From NCBI GenBank assembly GCA_009731425.1, contig AP018794.1:1433960-1497959 (forward strand): DNA of 64,000 nt, in the 5' to 3' direction. This document shows, one piece after another, positions 52,692-60,945 of this stretch. The notes beneath the pieces were generated by a model, which worked only from the letters and a program-made list of their open reading frames with translations, made no database searches and was not told where the DNA came from. Each line of letters starts with the position of its first letter. The stretch's first letter is position 1. Position numbers and translations under genes: made by a program. Source of the DNA: Lachnospiraceae bacterium KM106-2. GTDB lineage: Bacteria > Bacillota > Clostridia > Lachnospirales > Lachnospiraceae.

Positions 52692-52865
52692 GGCTGTCGA
52701 CAAAGTCGTCAGCCTTGGATGAAAGGCACCTTTCATCCAGTTTTCAACCAGAATGCCTAGCGTACGCTCGTGCAAGTTGCAAATGACGCAACCTACTTAC
52801 GCTAGGCCAGAAGACGAAAAGCGTCGTTTCCGGCTTCTGATTCGTAATGGAGAACGAAGTTCTCC
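52692..52865. repeat. Hairpin island 1 (interior)
   Basis: A gene-free stretch packed with stem-loops: GGCTGtCGAC/GTCGtCAGCC (52692-52714); TGGATGAAAGG/CCTTTCATCCA (52716-52739), nearly loop-free; GCCTAGCGTA/TACGCTAGGC (52755-52764 with 52798-52807) enclosing GTTGC/GCAAC; CAGAAG...CTTCTG enclosing GACG/CGTC (52809-52838); GGAGAAC/GTTCTCC (52849-52865). Open frames here are short, cross these stems and have no ribosome binding site. Nothing else was seen in the 424 bp between the OPT and ABC genes. Confidence 0.7.
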
Positions 52866-52920
52866 AAACCTCTCCCCGAGATACAAATTGGGTGAATGAA
52901 AGTAATTGTCTACATTCTGA

Positions 52921-52946
52921 AGAGAGTTTGGTTTCCCAAACTCTCT
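52921..52946 (-). terminator. Palindromic hairpin behind the OPT gene, right edge of island 1
   Basis: A 26-bp palindrome identical to 52663-52688, starting 5 bp after the OPT stop codon. Its minus-strand tail TTCAGAATG is poor in T, so termination here may be partial and transcripts may read into the island. Confidence 0.65.
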
Positions 52947-52951
52947 CATTC

Positions 52952-54874
52952 TTAAAATTCTTCATTCTTAGTCTTACCCAGTAATAATGGTAGGATTGTA
53001 AACACTACCAGTGCTATGAGTAAAATATATGCCATTCCATTGGAAGCTGCAAAACCGCTTGGTCCGTTGCCGCCAATGACACCAAATACTTGTAAGATGA
53101 TACCGATCAAACCAATGATCGATCCTCCTGCTACAAGTCCTGATGATAAACTGATACCATTTGCAACTTTATTTTCTTTGTCATGTTCATCTTTGGCACA
53201 CTTCTCGACAAACATTCTAACAATAGCACCTACTAAGATGATCGATGTCGTTGCAATCGGAAGATAGAAACCAATTGCAATGGTCATGACTGGTAACTTT
53301 AATAAGAATAAAACGATACCAAACACAACACCTACGATGATCATATGCCAAGGAAGTTCCCCTGACATAATTCCAGATGTTAAAGTTGAAATAAGGTTCG
53401 CTTGTGGCAGGGCAAATGGAATATTATCTCCGGTCATTGCTAACTGATCTCCAAGTAAACGAATTACTCCAATTACTACAACAACACCAACTGCACTTGC
53501 AACTACGAAGTACTTGTCCATTTCTCCTTTCCTGCCACCGATGATAAATGCGACCTTCTGAGACTGACTATAACCACCTGCTACAGAAATTGCCGTTACA
53601 ATAAACGTACCAAATAACAATAATGATTTATTATGTGCAGGACTAACCCAGCCAAAGATAACAAAGGCAAGAGTAACAATGACTAAAGAAGCAATTGTCA
53701 TACCTGATACTGGAAGATTGGAAGTACCGATGGTTCCTGTAAGTCTTCCTGATACAATAACAAATAATAAAGATAAGAAAAATGTTAGGATTGCTCCAAT
53801 GATAGCCATAACAAAGTTACCACCCGATACCAAGAATGCAGCCACAAATCCGACTACGATCGATACGAGCAAGATGATCGTCGCAAAGGAAGATTCTTTC
53901 TCTGCACCTTTCCCTTTTGCTCCTAATGTTTCCTTAATAGCAAATACAATAGTTGGAATTAATTTAATCGCACCGATCAAACCACCTGACAACATCATAC
54001 CGGCACCAATATATTTTACATAACTACCGGCAACATGATTGACTAGCATGTCACTAAGTGCAACATTTGAATTATTCCAGATTGATTCGCCTGCATTAGC
54101 AAAGTTGGAGAAATAGCTGATCAAAGGAAGTACTGCAAAGTTTGCTAAAATCGATCCTGCAAACATAGTAAGCGATACATCCATTCCGACAATAAATCCA
54201 ATTCCTAGTAACAGCGGATTTACTTCTAGTTCCATTTTCCACTTGTAAAATCGTTCGTTGACATAGCTGATAACATTGTTCGTAACATTTAAGAAAGATC
54301 CCGTAAGTATCGTGATCACGCCACTGATTCCGAATCCAAATCCCATGTACTTCATGGAATCTCCTTCACCTTCTGATGCTACTAAAGTCTCAGATATTGC
54401 CATAGATTCTGGGAACATTAGATGTCCATGTTCCTCAATAATAAGATTCTTATAAACTAAAGAGGATACGCCGATTCCAAAGAATACACCGCCGATACTG
54501 ACCAGTAATCCTTCTAGAAAAGTTAGATTTTCACCGATCAACAAAATGGCTGGTAATACGTAAATAATGCCGCTGGCTATTGATTCACCGCCGCTTGACA
54601 TTCCCTGAACCAAGTTTTTACCTAAAATTCCTTTTTGTTTTGCAAATGCTGCAATAAAAAAAGAACCTATGATCGAACCAGGGATACCCGCTGCAACGGT
54701 CAATCCTGATTTCATTCCTGAGTAAGCAGTTGATGCAGCAAATAACGCGGCTAAAAAGATACCGATTATTAAGATTGCAATCCCTCCGCCTAATCTTGAA
54801 CCACTTGATACATATGGGACATATTCCCGTCCATGTACGCCACTATAGGCTTCTTTTGATAATTTTTTTTGCAT
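52952..54874 (-). CDS. OPT-family oligopeptide transporter
   Basis: A 640-aa integral membrane protein with about 15 helices. Family motifs: YSGMKSGLTVAAGIPGSIIG near the N-terminus, LMFPESMAISETLVASEGEG, and VAGGSIIGLIGIILQVFG near the C-terminus. OPT proteins of bacteria take up di/tripeptides or metal-peptide complexes with protons. I start at ATG 54874 with AAGGAT eight bases upstream; GTG 54880 is possible. Divergent from the histidine phosphatase gene. Confidence 0.93.
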   Translation of the reverse strand: MQKKLSKEAYSGVHGREYVPYVSSGSRLGGGIAILIIGIFLAALFAASTAYSGMKSGLTVAAGIPGSIIGSFFIAAFAKQKGILGKNLVQGMSSGGESIASGIIYVLPAILLIGENLTFLEGLLVSIGGVFFGIGVSSLVYKNLIIEEHGHLMFPESMAISETLVASEGEGDSMKYMGFGFGISGVITILTGSFLNVTNNVISYVNERFYKWKMELEVNPLLLGIGFIVGMDVSLTMFAGSILANFAVLPLISYFSNFANAGESIWNNSNVALSDMLVNHVAGSYVKYIGAGMMLSGGLIGAIKLIPTIVFAIKETLGAKGKGAEKESSFATIILLVSIVVGFVAAFLVSGGNFVMAIIGAILTFFLSLLFVIVSGRLTGTIGTSNLPVSGMTIASLVIVTLAFVIFGWVSPAHNKSLLLFGTFIVTAISVAGGYSQSQKVAFIIGGRKGEMDKYFVVASAVGVVVVIGVIRLLGDQLAMTGDNIPFALPQANLISTLTSGIMSGELPWHMIIVGVVFGIVLFLLKLPVMTIAIGFYLPIATTSIILVGAIVRMFVEKCAKDEHDKENKVANGISLSSGLVAGGSIIGLIGIILQVFGVIGGNGPSGFAASNGMAYILLIALVVFTILPLLLGKTKNEEF

Positions 54875-55030
54875 ATTCACCTATCCTTTAATACAAATTA
54901 AAATCATCTGGTTACTCATCGATTGAATAACTACTATACATTGTTCGGCGAATGTTCAATTTTTATGTAAGTTTTTGTACTTTTCTTCTTATTGGATCTA
55001 GTTTATAATATTTAAAAATGGAGGTTGAAT

Positions 55031-55807
55031 ATGAAATTAATTATTGTTAGACATGGTGATCCTGATTATGAAAATGATACTTTAACAGAACGTGGCTGGA
55101 AGGAAGCAAATGCACTAGTTTCACGATTTTTACATATGGATGTAAAAGACTTTTACGTATCTCCCTTAGGTAGAGCGAAAGATACCGCATCCTGTACTCT
55201 AAATGCCCTGAATCGAACTGCCACAACACTTGACTGGCTGAAAGAATTTCCTGCACAAGTTGATATTTCTGCAGATCCTTCTTTTCTAGAAGCTTACCCT
55301 GACACAAGAAAAGAAGAGGATGGTTCTTTTTCTTCTCATATCGTTTGGGATTGTATGCCATCTACTTGGACAAAACAGCAAGATTTTTTTAACAAAGATC
55401 ATTGGCTAGATACCAACATTATCTCTCATAGTGACACAAAAGAAATTTATCAAACTGTGATTCAAGAATTTGATAAACTACTTTCTTCTCATGGTTATGA
55501 ACGCCATGACAATTACTATAAAGCGGTTCGACCAAACCGCGATACGATCGTTCTGTTCTGTCATTTTGGATTAGAATGTGTACTTCTCTCCCATCTTATG
55601 AATGTATCACCATTTGTATTATGGCACAGCACTGCGTTTGCACCAACTTCGGTTACCACGATCAATACCGAAGAACGTGAAAAGGGAATTGCTTATTTTC
55701 GTGCTTCGTCTCTCGGTGATATCTCTCATCTTTATGCGGCTGGATTGGAACCTTCCTTTGCATGTCGTTTTTGTGAGACTTACGATAATTGGGACGAACG
55801 TCACTAA
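55031..55807 (+). CDS. Histidine phosphatase family protein
   Basis: A 258-aa phosphoglycerate-mutase-like phosphatase. The catalytic RHG motif is in KLIIVRHGDPDYE at the N-terminus, the next Arg in YVSPLGRAKDTA and the second His in VLFCHFGLE. ATG 55031 lies six bases after GGAGG; an in-frame TTG six bases before is not needed. Substrate unknown; related clostridial proteins are annotated as phosphoglycerate mutase-like. It is monocistronic and ends at a plus-strand terminator inside hairpin island 2. Confidence 0.9.
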   Translation: MKLIIVRHGDPDYENDTLTERGWKEANALVSRFLHMDVKDFYVSPLGRAKDTASCTLNALNRTATTLDWLKEFPAQVDISADPSFLEAYPDTRKEEDGSFSSHIVWDCMPSTWTKQQDFFNKDHWLDTNIISHSDTKEIYQTVIQEFDKLLSSHGYERHDNYYKAVRPNRDTIVLFCHFGLECVLLSHLMNVSPFVLWHSTAFAPTSVTTINTEEREKGIAYFRASSLGDISHLYAAGLEPSFACRFCETYDNWDERH

Positions 55808-55824
55808 TTATGGAACATGGAACA

Positions 55825-55846
55825 TAGAGTTTGGCTTGCCAAACTC
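55825..55846. repeat. Palindrome, left edge of hairpin island 2
   Basis: AGAGTTTGGC-TT-GCCAAACTCT, a 10-bp stem with a 2-base centre. It shares the AGTTTGG/CCAAACT core with the palindromes at 52663, 52921 and 55975. It lies 17 bp after the phosphatase stop. Between here and 55902 are smaller hairpins such as ATCAC-GAA-GTGAT. Confidence 0.7.
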
Positions 55847-55901
55847 TCCGCGCTGAACGCGATCACGAAGTGATAATCTCATTTCGCGTGAGTGCGCATC
55901 T

Positions 55902-55930
55902 TGGCTTTCTTCTTTTTAGAAAGCCTTTTT
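55902..55930 (+). terminator. Terminator of histidine phosphatase gene
   Basis: GGCTTTCT/AGAAAGCC with a 7-base loop followed by six T on the plus strand. Confidence 0.85.
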
Positions 55931-55992
55931 TACTATATGGGGAATTACAACGCAATTTCCTATATAGTAAAAAACAGTTTGGGTTGCCAAAC
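55925..55992 (+). repeat. Long hairpin and right palindrome of island 2
   Basis: TTTTTTACTATAT (55925-55937) pairs with ATATAGTAAAAAA (55961-55973), extended inward by eight pairs (55938-55945 with 55953-55960), two of them G-U on the plus strand, giving a 21-bp stem with a 7-base loop. It is followed by AGTTTGG-GTTG-CCAAACT (55975-55992), the fourth copy of the bracket palindrome. Confidence 0.7.
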
Positions 55993-56006
55993 TCTCCTAT
56001 AAAGTA

Positions 56007-56046
56007 TAAAAGCTGCCGCATTTATCATGCGACAGCTTTTTTTATC
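56007..56046. terminator. Terminator of the 56042 flavodoxin gene
   Basis: AAAAGCTGcCGCAT and ATGCGaCAGCTTTT form a 13-pair stem touching the flavodoxin stop; T-rich on both strands, so it may also stop plus-strand transcripts from island 2. Confidence 0.75.
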
Positions 56047-56674
56047 TTATAAAATTTGTCCAAACTCGTTCTTCCTGTTTTGGTAATTCCACACCCAACT
56101 TATTAGCAGCTTCCTTACATTTTAAGAAATATGCCATGTTTCGTCCAAGGACTCTCATTGTCTGTAATCCTTCCAGGTCTTTACGAACTTCTTCCGGTGA
56201 ATGACCATGAACCATATTCCAGTATTGAGAAGATATGATCGGCATTTGTGAAATAGTAAAATATTTATTTAGCTGATCAAAAGTTGCTGTTGTACCTGCT
56301 CTTCTAGCTGAAACAACAATTGCTCCTGGTTTCAGATAGAAGGGATTACTCTCCTTATTTGATCCAGCATAGAAAATACGATCCATAAATGCGGTGATCA
56401 TACCACTTGCGCTAGCATAATGAACCGGTGATCCAAAAATAAATCCATCAAAGTCATCTGCTATTGCTAAAAATTCATTTACCTTATCATCAAAGGCACA
56501 TTCTCCTGATTCCGCGCAAGAACCACAGGCGATACATCCTCCAATTGCTTTATTACCAAGCCAGAAGATCTCCGTTTGAATCCCCTCTTGATTTAATGTA
56601 TTTGCTACTTCAGTTAATGCTTCATTTGTACATCCTCTACGATGAGGGCTACCATTTACTAATAATACTTTCAT
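56042..56674 (-). CDS. Flavodoxin/NADPH-dependent FMN reductase family protein
   Basis: A 210-aa paralogue of the protein at 8484-9140, alike over its whole length (GSPHRRGCTNEALTEVANTL; FIFGSPVHYASASGMITAF; ending VWTNFIR). It has the FMN phosphate loop and the Cys group CIACGSCAESGEC. It is a stand-alone gene; between its start and the SdpI stop lie inverted repeats of TACT/AGTA type. Probably an electrophile- or quinone-reducing flavoprotein. Confidence 0.88.
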   Translation of the reverse strand: MKVLLVNGSPHRRGCTNEALTEVANTLNQEGIQTEIFWLGNKAIGGCIACGSCAESGECAFDDKVNEFLAIADDFDGFIFGSPVHYASASGMITAFMDRIFYAGSNKESNPFYLKPGAIVVSARRAGTTATFDQLNKYFTISQMPIISSQYWNMVHGHSPEEVRKDLEGLQTMRVLGRNMAYFLKCKEAANKLGVELPKQEERVWTNFIR

Positions 56675-56740
56675 CTTCTTCGATCCTTTCCATCCATATT
56701 TCAGACAGTATAACTCAAATCGTACGGTATGAGAAGACTG

Positions 56741-56775
56741 TACTTTCTAGTAACATAGTACCCTTTTGGTAAGTA
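56741..56775 (-). promoter_or_regulatory. Inverted repeats ahead of the flavodoxin gene
   Basis: TACT-TTCT-AGTA (56741-56752) and TACC-N5-GGTA within TAGTACC...GGTAAGTA (56756-56775) resemble HxlR/YodB-type redox regulator sites. They lie upstream of a TATACT-like -10 at about 56707-56712. No HxlR gene is seen in the window. Confidence 0.35.
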
Positions 56776-56782
56776 TCCCGAA

Positions 56783-57421
56783 CTATTTCAATTTTCTAGA
56801 AAGTAAGAAAGAATAAATACAAGGGATCACAACCATAGCACCTAGTATACTGCCCATGATCATTGTTGATTCACATCCGCTCCAGCAGTAGATTAACATT
56901 GCTAAACCACCTAAAATCCATAAATAGCCGCTTAAATGATGAGTACGTCTCCAATTCTCTTCATTCATTAATGTCCACGGAATTCGTATCCCGATCATGA
57001 AGTTTCTTCTACATTTCGGAAGGTAATTACCGATAACAATAAATATCACGGCTAAAACAGAAGGGATCACACGATCGATCATCACTTGATATCCCATCGC
57101 AACAAATAGACACATCGGTGTTATTAATACCGAAAGTACTGGGATCAACCAAACTCCAAGAACTCTTACGATTCTTCCATTCACACCTTTTCTTTTATCT
57201 CTGATCATACTTGCTTGAACAATTCCACTTACAACTGCCATAATAACCGGCAAACCAATTCCTGCCATCCACTTTGATGAATACCCATCTGGCTTCCAGC
57301 TAATATCAAAATGAACTGGAATTTTATCCGGAAGTTTATTATAAAGAACTAAAGTTAAGACAATTGGTAGTAGACAGATCACCGTAGACAATACCAACGT
57401 TCTTTTCTCATTCTTATTCAT
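56783..57421 (-). CDS. sdpI: SdpI-like immunity/DUF1648 membrane protein
   Basis: A 212-aa six-helix membrane protein. The N-terminal DUF1648 part has LPDKIPVHFDISWKPDGYSS; the SdpI part has NYLPKCRRNFMIGIRIPWTL followed by WRRTHHLSG. In B. subtilis, SdpI protects from the SDP toxin and binds the repressor SdpR when toxin is present. ATG 57421 follows GGAGG by eight bases and overlaps the ArsR stop, as in the sdpRI pair. No SdpC toxin gene is visible, so the peptide it responds to is unknown. Confidence 0.85.
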   Translation of the reverse strand: MNKNEKRTLVLSTVICLLPIVLTLVLYNKLPDKIPVHFDISWKPDGYSSKWMAGIGLPVIMAVVSGIVQASMIRDKRKGVNGRIVRVLGVWLIPVLSVLITPMCLFVAMGYQVMIDRVIPSVLAVIFIVIGNYLPKCRRNFMIGIRIPWTLMNEENWRRTHHLSGYLWILGGLAMLIYCWSGCESTMIMGSILGAMVVIPCIYSFLLSRKLK

Positions 57422-57692
57422 CCTTTTTTCCTCCACTAAACTGGGTAAACCAAAGCATTACTTCTTCTACCACAGAAACATTTATTTCGTAATATACATA
57501 ATTCTTGTACTTTGTCTCAAAGATCAACCCGGCCTTCTTCAGTTGTGCCAGATGATAAGATATTGTCGCATTAGTCATATCGAATTGTTTTGCGATATCA
57601 CCTGCCGACATCTTACCATCCTTTAACAACACAAGGATCTCTCTTCTGATCGGGTCGGACAACGCTTTAAAGGTTTCAGCAAAGCCCATCAT
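57414..57692 (-). CDS. sdpR: SdpR-like ArsR-family repressor
   Basis: A 92-aa ArsR/SmtB winged-helix regulator without metal-binding Cys. FKALSDPIRREILVLLKDGK, then IAKQFDMTNATISYHLAQLK and the wing KYKNYVYYEIN are diagnostic; FKALSDPTRR-type ends are typical of SdpR. ATG 57692 or the next ATG (57689) is usable after GAGG. It is 23 bp downstream of the ABC permease gene and co-transcribed with sdpI, so it probably represses the whole exporter operon through the palindromes at 60035-60122. Confidence 0.88.
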   Translation of the reverse strand: MMGFAETFKALSDPIRREILVLLKDGKMSAGDIAKQFDMTNATISYHLAQLKKAGLIFETKYKNYVYYEINVSVVEEVMLWFTQFSGGKKDE

Positions 57693-57715
57693 TTTGCCTC
57701 ATTTCTAATATAATA

Positions 57716-59314
57716 CTATAGTCTCTTAAAGATTTTACATCCCTTTGTCATAACATATTGATACATTGTAACACTTGCGATTGCTAAAACTATGGTAATG
57801 ATCAAAAGATAGATATCTAATGCTAGCATATCCTCTAACACCAATAGATATAACATCGCCGGAACCATGACCATACCCATAGAGATGGCTAATGAGATTA
57901 AGATCGCTGCACTTTGCTTTACAACCGCAGCCTCTGATTCCCAATCAAACTTAGGAAAATGTAAGTTTACGATCAAGCCTAATAAAGCACAACATACATT
58001 CATTAAGACTGGTGCGATAAATAATAATACAATTTCAAGAATAGATAGATCAAATAATATCGTTCCCACAATTGCTGCTATGATCATAACTGGTGTAGTT
58101 AAACTTAAATGAAGACTTAATTTTGATTTTAATACTTGAGAAGGGTTGATCGGTAGGGACTGCATCAACCATAAATTCTTTCCCTCTAAAGAGATCGATG
58201 GTGCTGTGATCATATTCACTGTAGAGGCTGCACATAGTGCTCCAACTAATAATGAGCCAAACATTCCTTTGATCATTGGGATCATTTCAATATAACTGAG
58301 AACTGTATCCTTTTTCATGATCAAATAAACTAATCCGATAAGAATAAAGATCAATCCTAACGCACTGTTTAACATGTAGATCGGAGATGCTAAAAAGTGT
58401 TTCATTTCCTTACGATAGAGAGCACTATCAACTCCCGCTACCTTTAATTCAACTTCCACATACTTCTTCTTTGCAAATCCCTTTTTCGTTGTGATCATCT
58501 TAATGAAACTCATTGAGATTACCATATAGATCACTCCAAAGAGAACAAGAATAAGAATGATAGAAAGTAATAAGTACGGTACATCCCCCTCAGATACAGC
58601 GTTACCGATCCAGTATAATGGTGCTGCAGCTCCTTTTACCTTACCGGCAAGCAAACTTCCATTAGCAATTAATTTCTTTAAGTAAGTACCGATCTGACTA
58701 TAAAAATAGATATAGATTCCTAAAAACAGTAACGATAAGACCATTGTCATGAGTGACTTATTGCGTGTTCTTGATCCGATGAAATTGACGAACCAACCAA
58801 GTACACAAGATAACGCAAGCCCTAAAAATGGCAAAAATATAATAACTACAATCCCTGCGATGACGCTTCCTGTTTCTACACTTGTTCCATAGAAATAGAC
58901 ACCAAAGACAGGAAGTAATACTAATAATTCAAATGCCAGATTCAGTGCATATAAAACGACCATACGACTAGCTAATATTGCGCGTGGTGGAATCGGCATG
59001 GATAATAACAACTCATTATCCTTTGCATCATATATCTGCGATTGTGTTGCAAAAATACTTCCGATGATCATCAAAACAAGTGCCATTAAAAAGGCAAAGG
59101 TAAAATAGAACCAATCCAATCCTGCCGCATGAAATGGTTTTACCAGTTCATAAAAGAAGGCTCCAAACATGAAGAAGAAACAAGCGATCACATAAACAAA
59201 TAACAGAGCGATTCCAACTTTTAAGATCGGTGATTTCTTTTTCTTTCCTTTGATGTTGGTAAACATCTGGTTAATCATCATCTGAAGTCTTGATTTCATC
59301 AAGGACTTAAACAT
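57716..59314 (-). CDS. ABC exporter permease, 12-helix type
   Basis: A 532-aa membrane protein with about 12 helices in two halves. FATQSQIYDAKDNELLLSMP is the typical first-half loop, and SLEGKNLWLMQSLPINPSQVL the matching second-half loop, of the large YthQ-like exporter permeases. ATG 59314 is nine bases after GGAGG; it overlaps the ATPase stop by eight bases. It works with the ATPase encoded upstream; the substrate may be linked to SdpI function (peptide or membrane-active compound). Confidence 0.85.
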   Translation of the reverse strand: MFKSLMKSRLQMMINQMFTNIKGKKKKSPILKVGIALLFVYVIACFFFMFGAFFYELVKPFHAAGLDWFYFTFAFLMALVLMIIGSIFATQSQIYDAKDNELLLSMPIPPRAILASRMVVLYALNLAFELLVLLPVFGVYFYGTSVETGSVIAGIVVIIFLPFLGLALSCVLGWFVNFIGSRTRNKSLMTMVLSLLFLGIYIYFYSQIGTYLKKLIANGSLLAGKVKGAAAPLYWIGNAVSEGDVPYLLLSIILILVLFGVIYMVISMSFIKMITTKKGFAKKKYVEVELKVAGVDSALYRKEMKHFLASPIYMLNSALGLIFILIGLVYLIMKKDTVLSYIEMIPMIKGMFGSLLVGALCAASTVNMITAPSISLEGKNLWLMQSLPINPSQVLKSKLSLHLSLTTPVMIIAAIVGTILFDLSILEIVLLFIAPVLMNVCCALLGLIVNLHFPKFDWESEAAVVKQSAAILISLAISMGMVMVPAMLYLLVLEDMLALDIYLLIITIVLAIASVTMYQYVMTKGCKIFKRL

Positions 59315-60023
59315 TCTGATCATCCTCCAATTCTAAGAACACTTGCTCTAACGAAGTATTTCCTTTCACTTGTTCCATACTTCCTGCTTCGATGAGTTTC
59401 CCCTCTTTTATGATAGCTACCTTATCACAAAGCTTTTCAGCCACTTCTAATACATGTGTTGAGAAGAAAATAGCTCCCCCATTGTCACAGTGTTCTCTCA
59501 TGATCTGTTTCAAAATATGAGCTGCCTTAGGATCTAATCCTACAAATGGCTCATCCATGATAATTAATTTTGGTTCATGGATCAAAGCCGAAATAAGTGC
59601 TAGTTTCTGTTTCATACCATGTGAATAAGAAGAAATATTCTCTGCTAGATCATCCGTTAGTTCAAATAAATCTGCATATTTATGGATTCGCTCCTGTCTC
59701 TCCTTTTTCTTAACTCCAAAAATATCTGCAATAAAGTTCAGATACTGAATTCCTGACATAAATTCATAAAGATCTGGATTATCCGGTAGATACGCTATGA
59801 TCTTTTTACATTCTAATGGATTCTCTTTGATCGACATGCCATTTACATAGACTTCCCCTTTTTCAAAATCCAAGATGCCACAACAACATTTAATCGTCGT
59901 TGTCTTACCTGCACCGTTATGCCCGATGAAAGCATAAATCTCTCCCGGCTGAATGTGAAGGCTTAAATCATTAACGGCATATTTCGTACCATAGACTTTC
60001 GTTAAATTCTTTATTTGTAACAT
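59307..60023 (-). CDS. ABC exporter ATP-binding protein
   Basis: A 238-aa ABC ATPase: Walker A GHNGAGKTTTIKC, signature SSYSHGMKQKLALI (SHGMKQ in place of SGGQ, usual for YthP/EcsA-like proteins), Walker B LIIMDEPFVGLD. A GGAGGAG site precedes ATG 60023, just behind the operator palindrome. First gene of the ATPase-permease-sdpR-sdpI operon. Confidence 0.93.
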   Translation of the reverse strand: MLQIKNLTKVYGTKYAVNDLSLHIQPGEIYAFIGHNGAGKTTTIKCCCGILDFEKGEVYVNGMSIKENPLECKKIIAYLPDNPDLYEFMSGIQYLNFIADIFGVKKKERQERIHKYADLFELTDDLAENISSYSHGMKQKLALISALIHEPKLIIMDEPFVGLDPKAAHILKQIMREHCDNGGAIFFSTHVLEVAEKLCDKVAIIKEGKLIEAGSMEQVKGNTSLEQVFLELEDDQNV

Positions 60024-60034
60024 ATACTCTCCTC

Positions 60035-60122
60035 CTATTTAGAAAATATTCTAAATAGATACTATGCTAAGACATACAAAAAGTCAACACCTATTTAGAA
60101 ATTTTTCTAAATAGGTGTTGAC
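60035..60122 (-). promoter_or_regulatory. Exporter-sdpRI promoter with paired palindromic operators
   Basis: Minus-strand TTGACT (complement of 60082-60087) and TAGTAT (60059-60064) are 17 bp apart. Palindrome CTATTTAGAA-N4-TTCTAAATAG occurs twice: at 60035-60058 between the -10 and the ribosome binding site, and at 60091-60114 upstream, embedded in a 40-bp perfect palindrome (60083-60122) whose arm includes the -35. On the minus strand the large palindrome is followed by TTTTTG, so it can also terminate the upstream acetyltransferase gene. Confidence 0.8.
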
Positions 60123-60126
60123 CTCA

Positions 60127-60873
60127 TTAACCTTGTATGATTTTTAAATACTTAGCCGGTGATAAAATTTCATGAGTCACAAAGGTACCATTATAAAATA
60201 GACTAAACGTTGAAAACGGCGTTGGTCCGTTCTGCGCTTGTTCTGCTCTCTGAAATTTCACAGCTTGAAATGGGATCTGTTGTTCTATCGCTATCTGTTC
60301 TAATAAGGGTACATATTTTGCCGTAAAAGGACACTGTGACGAATAATATAGAACATAGCCTCTCTGTGTTATCTGTGGATTCTTGATGTTCTCCTTAAAC
60401 TGAGGTACTTCCACTCCCTCTTTTAGAGGGAGATATCTAAGTTCAAAATAAGGAGCTGCTTGATCCGCCACCAAAAAACCTTTATAGCTTAAATACTTAG
60501 GGTCCGCTAAGAATGGACGTTTTTTATCCGAAGACAAGATCACAAGCCCTTTTTTCTCTTGTTCCCTTGCTTCTTTGATACAAGCATCCAGTAAATCACT
60601 AGAATATCCCTGACCTTTTAATTTGCCGGAAACCCAAAAACAGTTGATATAATAATATCCATCTGCCTCAATCGGTACCCATGCAGCTTCAGCTGGCAGA
60701 TATTCGATGAAACACTTTCCTCTTGCATCTGCCTTGATAAACTCAAGTCCATCATCAAATCGCTCTGTTAGCCACGCTTTCTTCGAAGCAACCTGAGGAT
60801 CTTTATTGTTTGAAATCGCACAACAAATATGCTCTGACTCTATATTATCCTTTGTTAACCGAACATATTCCAC
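60127..60873 (-). CDS. GNAT acetyltransferase with YoaP domain
   Basis: A 248-aa two-domain protein. The N-terminal GNAT fold has CFWVSGKLKGQGYSSDLLDA as acetyl-CoA loop. The C-terminal YoaP-like part resembles a thioredoxin fold with YYSSQCPFTAKYVPLLE, a lone Cys where thioredoxins have CxxC. GTG at 60873 is preferred, eight bases after AAGGAG; it gives the usual N-terminus MEYVRLTKDNIESEHICCAI. Substrate unknown. The stop codon is followed directly by the terminator/operator palindrome. Confidence 0.88.
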   Translation of the reverse strand: MEYVRLTKDNIESEHICCAISNNKDPQVASKKAWLTERFDDGLEFIKADARGKCFIEYLPAEAAWVPIEADGYYYINCFWVSGKLKGQGYSSDLLDACIKEAREQEKKGLVILSSDKKRPFLADPKYLSYKGFLVADQAAPYFELRYLPLKEGVEVPQFKENIKNPQITQRGYVLYYSSQCPFTAKYVPLLEQIAIEQQIPFQAVKFQRAEQAQNGPTPFSTFSLFYNGTFVTHEILSPAKYLKIIQG

Positions 60874-60945
60874 CCAATCCACTCCTTTTCATCACTTATT
60901 ATTGTAATATCGTATCACACATAAGATGACAACAGAGTGTCAGAT

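Noticed and set aside
52563-52965. Short open frames in the OPT-ABC gap, both strands
   Set aside because: They cross the perfect palindromes of hairpin island 1, have no ribosome binding sites and resemble no protein.
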